This document shows, piece by piece, positions 13,701 to 25,700 of a stretch of DNA of 64,000 nucleotides. Position 1 is the first letter of the stretch, and every line of letters begins with the position of its first letter. The notes beneath the pieces are model-generated. The model saw only the letters and a list, made by a program, of their open reading frames with translations. It had not been told where the DNA came from and did no database searches. The position numbers and the translations under genes are program-made. The stretch comes from Iris pallida (Eukaryota > Streptophyta > Magnoliopsida > Asparagales > Iridaceae), in the NCBI GenBank assembly GCA_029216955.1, contig JANAVB010003400.1, positions 15,977,371 through 16,041,370 of the forward strand, given 5' to 3'.

Positions 13701-16700
13701 GAAGCTTGGGACAAGGACTACAAAGACGATCTTCTTGGGATATGCCGAAAAGAGTGATGCTCGGAGATTTCTTGATATTGAGTCAAATCACATCATTGAA
13801 TCTCGCGACATAGAATATTTTGAAGACAAATTTACAAGGCACAAGAACATTGTTCTTGCGGATATTCCAGAGAATAATGAGGGTGTGCAAGAAACTGAAG
13901 TTTTCAATGAAGAAGTAGTCCAAGAAGATGTTGAAACAACGGTTGAACCAGAACTAGCTGAGCCGTCATCTAAGCATGTGAGGAGGCCGAAGGACTTCGG
14001 AAATGACTTTGTCACCTATCATGTAGAAGCAGATTTGCTTACCTATGATGAGGCGATGAAAACCAGAGATGCGGTTTTCTGGAAGGAGACGATTGACTAT
14101 GAAATTGATACCATCACATCAAATAAGACATGGGTGTTGGTTGATCTTCCTAAGGAACAAAATCCATCGGATGCAAATGGATCTTCAAGAAGAAGATGAA
14201 AGCATACACCATTGACAAGTTCAAGGCTAGGTTGGTAGCCAAGGGGTTTTCTCAGAAGCAGGGGATCGACTACTTTGACACGTATGCTCAAGTAGTCCGG
14301 ATGACCACCATCAGAATGTTGATTGCTCTCGCAACAATACATAAAATGGTGATACATCAGATGGATGTGAAAACGATTTTCCTAAATGGCGAGCTGACCG
14401 AAGAGATTTACATGCAACAGCCAGAGGGATTTGTCGTCAAGGGTCTTGAAGACAAAGTCTGTAAGTTGGTAAAATCCTTGTACGATCTTAAACAGGCTCC
14501 CAAGATGTGGCATGAAAAATTTGACAAGATTATAAGGTCAAATGGCTACATGGTCAGCGAGACGGACAAGTGTGTTTACACAAAGTTTGCTGATAGAAGA
14601 GGTATGATTGTTTGTCTGTACATGGACGACATGCTAATTCTAGGTACGGATATGGATTGTGTCACAGAGACAAAGAACTTCATCTCGAGCAAGTTCAGTA
14701 TGAGGGACTTGGGGGAAGCTGATGTGATCTTAGGGATCAAGATCATTCGGACAGACACTGGACTAGCGCTGTCGCAGTCTCATTATATTGAGAAGATGAT
14801 CACACGTTACGGGTATCAGGATCTTCCAGGGATCGATACGTCGTACATGTATGATCTGAAACTGAAGCCTAATTCAGGAAAAAGCGTCAGGCAGCTGGAG
14901 TATGCAAGCGTAATGGAAGTTTGATGTATACTACTACTACCACAAGGCCTGACATAGCTTTCGCCGTGGGAATGCTGAGTCGTTTCACGAGCAACCCAGG
15001 CATTGAGTACTGGAAAGCTGTGAATGGGTTATGAGATATCTCAAGAAGTCTCAGACATATGCACTGCACTACAGTGGAGATCCGCCGGTAGTGGAAGACT
15101 TCAGTGATGCCAGCTGGTGCTCAGAGTTGGAGAACGAGAGGTCCACATGTGGATTCATTTTCACAATGGGTGGAGCTTCTATATCGTGGAAGTCGAAGAA
15201 GCAGACTATGCTCTCGCGGTCATCCATGGAATCTGAGTTCTTTGCACTTAATACCACAGCAGAGGAAACAAAATGGCTTCGGGAGCTCATGTATGATCTT
15301 CCAGTGGTTGGGGCGCAAATACCGGCAATACCGATATACTGCGACAACTAGACGACTATGGCGGTGGCATCTAATGACCTCTTCAATGGGAAGAAGAGGA
15401 CTGTGCGGTTGAAGCACATGACAGTACACGATCTTATCAAAAGACGTGTAATTGCAGTGATTGATGTTCAGAGTCAGAAAAAACTAGTGGATCCGTTCAC
15501 CAAGGGCCTCAAGCGCCAGCTGGTCGATGACACAGCAAGTAAAATGGGCTTGAAAGCATTCTGATATTGTATTATTACAATCCTACTATAAAGTTTTATG
15601 CTATTAGTTCAAAGAGAAATCTACTAAACATCTAGCTTTTGGTTCAAGGAAGGACCATTAATCGGAAGAATATCAGAAACGGTAGGTACATGTTCTATTG
15701 GGCATGGAAAGGTTACGAACCTACAACCACTGTTGTCTGCTATTATTTCCTACGGAAAACGGCTCCTGTGGGAAGGTTGGCTTAAATGCCTTAATGAGTT
15801 CTCAGGCAGAGTGAATGTCTGGTGTGCTTTACAGAAAGCACGGTAGCACAACACTACAAGGAGTGAAACTCCATGCTACAGTGGGATGACTCCACCATGA
15901 AGTTCCGGAAAGAGGTAATGTCTCGGTTTTGCGAGCCAAGTCACAGCGACGTAGCACCGCAAATAGGCAGGTAGCCTAATGATATATGTTGAAATCAAAG
16001 ATGGTGTAGTCAGCACTACAAAGGAGAGGAATTTCTCATGTTACAGTGGCACGACACCACGATGAGGTACCCGAATAAGGGTAAAGCCTCGGCCTTGCAA
16101 GCCATGTCGTTGCGGCGTAACACCGCAAGGGAGCCTAAGGCTTCATGCTGGATAGTATGGCACTACAAAGAGACGGTGACCTCATGTTACAGTAGTATGA
16201 CACTACGATGAGGTTCCCGGTACGGGGTAATGCTTCGGCTTTAGGCCATGTCATAGCGGCGTAGCACCGCAAGGAAAACGCAAAACGGTTCATGTCATGT
16301 CTCTTTAATAAAGAACTCACCTATAGTGTATGGACAAAGAGATATCATGCCGTCTCTTGAGGATAAACTTGTAGATGCCCAAAATTATACACTGATACCA
16401 GGCTGGCACAGGGCCTTTAATGTGTAGCCAGAAGCACATGTAACTGTATTATGTGAGTGGAAAGAATTTCAGCTATGATGCAGAATTCAATGCTTAGTCC
16501 ATTCTTGTACTATAGTCTGTTATTTGACCAATGCGGAAAGATTCAAGTCGTCAGCGATATCTCTCCTAATGTATGATGGACGGTTACTGCGGGGAAACTC
16601 AAACCCATATATAGAGATATGTGGGGGATTGTTGGAGTTTGGCCTTTTTTATTGGAAAGTTTAGTCCCACATCGGCTAAGCCAAAGGAGTTGTATCTCTA

Positions 16701-19700
16701 TATAATAGCTATGCTTGTTTAGAGATGCACATGTGGTGTGGAGGTACACATGGGTGTGCTATGTGGGGGTATTTTTCTAATAGAAAAAGGCTAAATCAAC
16801 AATGAAAGCATTTATGTTTTTTGCTCTTGGAAAATTAATTTCCATTGGAGCTAAGCCCCGTAGGGGCTTAGCGACTCGGACTGGACTCGGACTCATGAGA
16901 CGTAATGTGGCGTTTTGTTGGCGTACTTTGCACTTAGCACGTCAGCATTGTCGCTAGGCGCATAGTGCACTTAAGTTGCGCTCGTTGCGCGAGCCTCTTG
17001 CGCAGCCGATTGCGCGCGTTACGAGGTTTGCACAGGGTGCGCAAGTGGCACAAGTTGAGCTAATGGCACAGTGCACGATTTGCGCGCAGTGCGCAAGTGG
17101 CACAAGTTGCGCAAGTGGCGCAGTATGCGCATTGCACGGATTGTGCAGTTTGCGCGCGGTACATGTGGCACAGGTGGCGCAAGTGGTGTTGTGCATGTTG
17201 TGCGCGCAGTATGCAAGTTGCACGGGTGGGGCAAGTTGCGCACGCTGTGCGCAAGTTGACTCAGATCGCGTATATGCACTATTTGAGTGGTTACAGCACG
17301 TTCGGGATAGTTTTTTCCACGTCCCGAACGTTCTGCTAACTGAGCAGTTACAGTGCGGGCTTATATATGGCTCTCTTCTCTCTCACAGTATATACAAATA
17401 AGAGACAGAAGAACAGAACAAGTGTTTTTTAACACAAGTTCAGTTCAGAATTCCTTACGAATTCCCACAGACTTTGAGAGAGAAGAGCAGCGTTGTACCA
17501 ACGTCACTTAGCGCCACAGGAGTCCGCTGCCATCCGAGGAGTCAGAAGAGCGGAGTGTTCCAGAGTTCTCCGTTGAACTTGCTGGTTCCTGGAAGTTGTT
17601 CGTGTGGGACGAACTAAGCTTTGAGTAACGGTGATCATTCACCCCAGCAAGCTGTTCTTCCAACTTTCGCCTGTCATCCACTTCGCTGCTGCTGCTAGCA
17701 ATTCGATTTGTACCTTCTTTTTAGATGTACTACTATCGTTTGCTGTTGTTACGAAATCTTTTTAGATTTTCGTAATCCAGAATCCTCCTAGGATCTCTAT
17801 TGTGCACCTTTTTTGAAGTGTTGCATAGAAACATTGTTTTTACAATTGTTTCATTTTCTCAGTTTTCCATCGAAAATTGCGTCCCGGGACTAACAGTAAA
17901 TAATCTTCTTTGTATCTGACCTGAGAGCAAATGTCAAAGAAAAGATGAATAATTTTAAAACGTCATAAAATTACTTTATTGACTTCATTTGTCGCTTTCT
18001 GGAACTTTGATATATCATGTTCCTCCTTGCTTTCATTTGGCAGATTTTTCCCATATAAAGGACCTCTTGAGTTCTGTTGTGATGGCTGCAATGCACCAGT
18101 ACCCAGAGAAGCAACTGAAGTTTGCACTGGTGGCCTCACTCCAGAGGCAAGCATGACAGGACGTGCTCCAGGGAGTCCTTGCTGTGATAAGCCTATAACA
18201 TAACAGACAACATCAATTGAACAGAATAGGGCAAAGAAGAAAGCAGCAGTAATGGCGGCATTATGGATGGAGCATCATAATAGAATATTTCTGAACAAAC
18301 ATCTAGATGAGCTTTACTGAAGGTGGCAGCCTACTTCAGCAAGACTGCCGAAGCATAACTACTTTAAGTTGTTCTCGGTGATGGAAGAGGAATAACCACA
18401 TGAAGAAGAGGAGAGCAGAAGAACTAGCGGACGGATGGCTGTTAGACATCGACAACATATTGAAGTTGCTGTGGTTAAAATCAAGGTTCACGTATTGGCC
18501 GAAACTGGTACCGAAACCATCAAAACTACCAATTCACAATCACTGAAACCCCCGAAAGTGCTGAAGGAGATGCTCAAAGGAAGGATCTGACACCAAAACT
18601 GATAGTGCGAACCTTGGTTACCAGATTGTATACTGACCTGATAGTTGGATTTCTATTTTGTGAAACTGTGTTTGGGTTCGGCAGCATTGTTGATGATTTT
18701 GTATTATCTGATATCAATGTGGATGTGGACTCAGGACAGGTTTTAGCTTTCATGCTTGTGTATCAGAAGCCAAGATTATTTAGTGCTCATTAACTATGCA
18801 CTAACAAGGAGGGCATCATCATCTTCATTCAAGCCTTCTCCCATCAAAATGGGGTGGGCTATGAAGCATAAGAAAGCTCTATAAAAGAAATGACATTTGT
18901 TTATAACCGATTGTCAACCTAAAGTCATCCCCTATGTTGATGCCAAATTCCTAGTCAAGATAACTATGAGCATGCAGGGGCATGCCATAAAGCTAGATGG
19001 CTAGCTGGCTGGGACCTAGATTGCCTGTTGACTATGCAGTGTAAGCTCATGATCATCCAACCAAGGAGCATCCTCCAAGTTCCCATGACTTACAAGTTCC
19101 CATGACTATATAGAGTCTAGATGAAGAGGTAAGATAAATGCAATTTGCTATAGGTAATCACATTCATTAACAAGGGGTACAGATAGGAAGATACATTTCA
19201 CCGTTTTCCTCAGGAAAAAGGCTAAAAAAATGGCACATGTAAAATTCTATTATTTAAGAGAAATGTAAGCTTGGATATACCAAACTTGCCTGCGAATATT
19301 TACCTCCATATGCAACTGAAGGTTGACCTGTGGCTCGTAGTAATGTCTCATCATACATAAGGGAGTTAGGAAGCACGGATGGAAGAGGACGCCCTTCTCG
19401 ATATCGCTCCATTAAGTAAAGGGCAACACAGAACTCCCGCAGCGAAAGCATGCTATCATTATCCTGGTCAGATAAGTCCCACACCTGCTTCAAGACCTCT
19501 GGATAAGCAAACAAACAGAAATCATCAAGATATAAGCTATTGAGTACAAGAAGTTAGCAAATAAGGCTCCAGTAGCACATCATAGAATTGTCGCAATTAT
19601 GCAAGCTACATTTATCTTTGAGCAGCTACATTTATCTTTGAGCAACGTATTTTAAAAAAGATCCTGACTACTGCGACTAATCTCTTGCCAGTATTAAAAT

Positions 19701-22700
19701 GAGAACAGAAAACATAACAGGGACGGAAAAGTCTAATGACACAGATGTGAGAAATAAATAATTATTTATTACAAGAAAAATGAAATAGCTCATCTGTAAT
19801 AAATTTAAAAAGGCCTATTTTGGGTCCTTTCATCATGACTTTTCACAAGTTTTTCATTCACATATTGATTCTAATAAATGTAAGTAGACCTTGTAAAAGT
19901 AGCAACAAAAAGCAATTATCAAATATCTACCTCTTGGAAGCCTCCAACTAAGGAAGAGATTGCGTGCCTGTTCGCCTGTTATTTTTCCATCTCTATCTTT
20001 GTCCACCTCCACAAAAACATTAGTGTACTTCTTAATATCAGATTGATTAATCTTAGGCCATTGAGGCTTGATATGACTGGAAGCAGTACTGACAGGTCCA
20101 ACTGAAATGTTAGATGCACTCAACACGGAAGTGTTATGTTTCATATCTGGCGGATTTTGATTAACTTGTGAAGGGGCTTGTTGAAGATGGCTACCGCCAC
20201 GAGGTAGTGCAGAAATACTTTGAAAGGGATCAGATTGGACTGGTTTATTTGAATTTTGAGACCCAGCAGTCAATGAACTGGATCCGGATGCATTGGGTAC
20301 AATGCTTGCAGGAAAGGAAGATGTAAGAGTACCCGGTTTTTCTTGAGAAGCAGAGGATGCATCCCCTCCAAAACCTGAGTCTGAAGAAAAGCCATTTCCA
20401 GATAGAACAAGAGCTTTTGAATCGACAGCTAGTTGGGGTGATGATAAGACTGGCTCAGATGGTCTAGATGAAACTGAGGTTGCAGTCATAGGTGGTGTTT
20501 GTGGTTTAGGAGGTAAAGCGGGTGTTGTGGCTGATAGTGAAACTCCCCCTACTGAAGCTCCAGTGGCCCTACTACCAAGCCAATCAGTTGATAGACTTTG
20601 CGTGTTCGAGCTTGGAGGACGTTGACCTGTCAAATTGGCTACCCCATATAATCCTTGATTGACCCCCTGCACTGAAAATGAAGTCGCAACAGGTGTGGCT
20701 TGAGGTGGCCTCAACAAATGGTTATTTGGAGGGGAGGGAACCGCGTGAGTTATACCCATGTTTGGAGGTACCTGAGGTCCTCTGACCCCAATATTTTGAT
20801 GAGCTGGTGCCGCAACTCCCATTTGTGTGGGTGGTCGAGACATTGGACCAAATTGGGGCGTTGGAGTCGAAATAGAACTTGCCTGAGCTGCTGGAACAGG
20901 CAGAGGATTTATCTGTGGAGCGGGAATCTTAGCTGCAGCTGGACCAAACAATGCTGCTTTGACCATATCTGGTGTTAATTCCCGGCCGCTTTGTGCCACT
21001 GTAACAAGCTTCAGTGCATTATAAAACTCTGTGCGACCAAGGAAACCAGCTTGATTCTGATCAGCATGCATCCATACCTGCATACGACCAGAATGCTATG
21101 GTATTAGTACAGCCAACTACTATATCAAATACGATCGGTGAAATACCCAAGTCATTCTGTTGAGATTATCTCCACTTCCAAATACAAGTATACAATAAAT
21201 AGAGTCGCCAATGCACTTCAATGACAAACTCTAAGCTTTGAAGAAATCATGAGTTCATTTTCTTTTCTTTTATTTATACCATATGCCAATTTTACCAAAA
21301 ACTTATACAGCTTTAATTTTAAAATCTTGAGTTGACAACAAGCAAAGGAAATTGATTATGCAAGATTCTCGTGTACTAAACCCAGGTTGTAGAAACTACC
21401 AAGTATTTTATGACTAGAAAGAACACTCCCACAATGCAGTCTGAAAGGTAACAAGAACCTAGAGCTAGAGTATCTATATGTAGAAATAACTCCATTAGTA
21501 ACTTCCACTTCCCATCCAAAGAAGAATATTTCCAAAAAAAATATAGCAATTGTTGGAATCATAATTACGTACTTTGTGCAATTAAAAAATGTGTGTAAAT
21601 GCGGGTACCTGTGTGCACGTGTCTGTGTTACTCTGTGAGTGCATGTATGCACCTGTGTGTTTGTGTGTATGTCATCATTTCATTGAGCTTCCTTCTTTGT
21701 TCCGGTAATCTATTTTTGAAGTAGTTATTAAAGCACTGCTATTTATCTGTATAGGTCATCCCTTGCAATTCAATTGGGACAAGGGTCTCAGAATCTTCTT
21801 TCTTCTGAGATCTTTGGTGCCAGTCTGCCCTCGTCAAGCTCTGACAGTTCTCCCAAGAGGGAAAAAAAGAAGGGGAGAAAGGACTGAGGTGGAGTTGTCT
21901 GCTGTGGCGTGGCCTTGATGATGTCTGTATCTTGCATTTTTCACTTTTAGTCTTTGTATTCTGGATTTGGATCTTGTATGACTGATGTAGTGATTGATGA
22001 TAACTCTCGAGTAAATGCCATGATATTGTTGCTTTGTCATGCTCGGTGCCTTTGATGTTTGACTCATATGCTTTCCCGAAAATCCTTTTAATTGGGGCAC
22101 ACCTCCCTCTGAGCTTGTTCCACCCCCTGTTCCTCAGAATACTCTCGCCGATTTCTACTAAGACACGAATATAATATGCTTGCAGAGAACATGTATCGTA
22201 TACATAAACAAAGGAAAAATAATTTAAGTCATTCAGTGTAAACTGCTCAGTTTGTTTGTTCATCAGAAAGGTTTGAAAATGCATCTCCAATATTGATCTT
22301 TGTCAGTCCTTGGGAGTTTGGTTTCGGCAGTTATTGTCAACTCCATCTACTATGGTCCAATTTTCAGTTTCAGCAATTTAAAAAAGTAATATAAGATGTG
22401 GATAATAGATATTTGCACAAGGATATCGTTACTCCCCTCTAAGTCTTACCCTCTCTACATAACAAGCAGTCTTGATCGCATATATCTTGGTTACGTCAAT
22501 TTGCATGGCTACTTGCCTAAGCCCTATAAACCTCTTAACTTACCTTTAGATATAACCATGTTAGTCTTTAGAAGTTAGAACTTGTAGGATAAACCAGGCC
22601 AACAATACGAATACAATCCACTGTTTTGGAAAAGCTCTAGACGCTACTAGGCAACCTGCCTCGCCTCCGCGCCTTATCGTCTGGGAGCATCTAGGCATGC

Positions 22701-25700
22701 CTAACCTCGCCCAGAGAAGAAAATTGCCTAGGTGCCCATAGAAGAAAAGCGCCACATAGGCAGCTTCTCAAATTCTCTTTCATAACACCTTTTGTCGCTT
22801 TTCTAGCTCATTGTCACGGACTTAGTGTTTTTTCTAGCACTTCGTCCCGTGCGGCGCACTGTCTTCTTCCGTTAAGACTCGTGCAAGCCTTCTCAACACG
22901 ACTTAGCTAGATCGCTAAGAAAATTAAGAATAGTGGAACAAAGATGGACTCGTAAGAATCTCTTTATTAGCTTGGAGAATGCTTACAATTTTATATAGTG
23001 AAGGTGGTGAGGAACAAATGAAAGCCTCCCCCTTTTATAAGTGCTCAGAGAACTTTACATGGAAAGTCCTTGAAGGAATATTCCAAGGATTATTCTTTTC
23101 TACCATAACTGGAACGGCATATTCCAGGTTTATTCCCTAGCAACAGAAAAAGAAACTTCACGGACCATCCAGAAGCTTCTTGGGCCTCCTAGAACGATTT
23201 TGGGCCTTCCGAAGAGATCCATTATCTTCTGGAGCCTTCCATTATCTTCTAGAATGTTCTGGAAGCTTCCCGCATAACCTTGATCCGTGAAAAGGTTATG
23301 CAACTGGGCCTCGAACGGGGTGCAACATTTGGGACGTTACTTTCTCCCCCACCTAAGGCGTTGACGCCCTCGTCAACCATGCTCGCTGAGAAACGCCTGG
23401 ATCTCGGCTTCGAACTGATGCAGCGTATTAGCACGTTCTCAGCTAGACTCGCCGTAAGGCATGCCCTTCCATTGGATGAGATACTCCGCATACGAGGACA
23501 CGCCTCGCCGACGAATAGTCCTCTTGTCCAGCACGGCTTCCACCTCCTTGTCGAAGGATATCGTCATGGTCGTCGTCGGTCGCTTCGGAACTCCTTGCTG
23601 GGATCCTCCAAGTCTTTATAGTACGGCTTCAGGCAACTAACATGGAAGACTGGATGAATCTTTAGCATGGCGGAGAGTTCGAGCTTATAGGCCACCTTGC
23701 CTACCTTCTTGAGCACGGGAAAGGGGCCTTCGTACTTCCGAATCAGTCCTTTGTGCACTTTTCGGAACACCTTGAACTGTTGCGGTTGTAACTTCACTAG
23801 CACCATGTCCCCCTCCTTATACTCAACCGGCCTTCGCCTCGCGTCGGTCCACTTCTTCATCTTCCTCGCGGCCTTCTCCAGAAATGCTTTGGCAATGTCT
23901 GCCTTTGCCTTGAAATCTGAAGTGAACAGATTGGCCGCGGGGCTTCTACTCGAGGACCCCGCACTCAGCGTATGCGGGCAAGCGGTTGGCGACCCATCAC
24001 CAACTCAAATGGGCTGCTGTGCGACGACTCGCTCCGTTGAAGATTGTAGCAGAACTGAGCGACGTCGAGGTGATGCACCCAATCCCTCTGGTTGGCACTC
24101 ACAAAGTGCCGCAAGTACTCCTCGAGTAGCGAGTTGATCCGCTCGGTCAGTCCGTCCGTCTGCGGATGGAAGCTGGTCGAGAAGTGTAAGTCCGTCCCGA
24201 GGATTTTTTTCGTCCAGAACTTCCCCGTGAAGCGGGGATCCCGATCGCTGACAATATTCACCGGGATGCCCCAGAACTTCACCACATGGTTGATGAACAG
24301 TCACGCGGCCTCCTCTGCTGTGCAGTCCGTTGAAGCAGCAATGAAGGTCGCGTACTTTGAGAACCGGTCCACCACCACGAGAATGGACCCAAGCGCCCCC
24401 ACTTTCGGCAGGGCAGAGATGAAGTCCATCGGTATGCTCTCCCACGGCCGGCTCGGCACGGGAAGAGGCTCCAGCAGGCCCCCGGGCTTCTGATGGTCCA
24501 CCTTGTCTTGTTGGCACACAAGACAAGTGCGAACATAGACCTCCACATCATCGCGCATGCGAAGCCAGTAGTATGCAGCCTCCAGCAGCGCCAAGGTCCG
24601 CTTCTACCCCGGGTGTCCAGCCCACTTTGTGGCATGGCACTCCTTGAGCAGCCGTCTCCGCAAGCCACTCCACCTAGGCACGACCACCCTGTCGCCCTTG
24701 GTGTAGAGAAGTCCGTCTTTCAGCCAGAACCTTCTCGTTTTGCCCTCCTTGACAAGCTTCACTATGGCCTGTGTTAGTGGGTCTTCCATGATACCCACTC
24801 GAACACGGTCCATAATGTCCCCCATGAGCAAGCACACAGATGCGAGCTCGGCCTTCCTGCTAAGCGCATCGGTCACCTGATTTTTCTTGCCGGGTTTGTA
24901 CCGCAACTCCATATCGAACTCGGCTAGGAAATCTTACCATCTCGCCTGCTTCGGAGACAGCTTCTTCTGGGACTGGAAGTAGCTCGTAGCAACATTGTCC
25001 GTCATGACCACGAACTTGGTGCCGAGAAGGTAGTGCCGCCATGTCCTCAAGCTATGCACGACCGCAGTCATCTCCTTCTCTTGCACCGTGTAGCGCCGCT
25101 CGGTATCATTCAACTTACGGCTCTCGAACGCGATGGGGTGCCCACTCGAATACGGTCCTTGGCAAGCTCCTTGGCAAGCTTCACTATGGCCTGTGTTAGT
25201 GGGTCTTCCATGATACCCACTCGAACACGGTCCATAATGTCCCCCATGAGCAAGCACACAGATGCGAGCTCGGCCTTCCTGCTAAGCACATCGGCCACCT
25301 GATTTTTCTTGCCGGGTTTGTACCGCAACTTCATATCGAACTCGGCTAGAAAATCTTACCATCTCGCCTGCTTCGGAGACAGCTTCTTCTGGGACTGGAA
25401 GTAGCTCGTAGCAACATTGTCCGTCATGACCACGAACTTGGTGCCGAGAAGGTAGTGCCGCCATGTCCTCAAGCTATGTACGACCGCAGTCATCTCCTTC
25501 TCTTGCACCGTGTAACGCCGCTCGGTATCATTCAACTTACGGCTCTCGAACGCGATGGGGTGCCCTTCCTGTACCAACACCCTACCGATGACGAAGTCGG
25601 ACGCGTCCGTGTGCACTTCGAACGCCTTGGAGTAGTCCGGTTGTCACTCCCGTTTTCCGTTATACATATTTCCAGTATACGTGTACGGATATCCGACCCG

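Larger units (their letters stand above)
10360..17895 (+). mobile_element. Ty1/copia retrotransposon C, complete but degenerate
   Basis: Full structure: 5' LTR (10360-11641), gag-pol (11665-15564), a non-coding 3' region, PPT TGTGGGGGAT (16620-16629) and 3' LTR (16630-17895). It is flanked by the target duplication GTAAA at 10355-10359 and 17896-17900. The order integrase, reverse transcriptase, RNase H makes it copia. It lies in intron 4 of the EH/Pan1 gene, antisense to it. Stops at 11743, 11974, 12598 and 13045, frameshifts near 14170 and 14915, and a stop at 15032-15034 show that it is no longer autonomous. Confidence 0.95.

Noticed and set aside
21739..22290. 183-codon minus-strand frame in intron 1
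   Set aside because: No domain, no homology that I can recognise, AT-rich composition like the intron around it.
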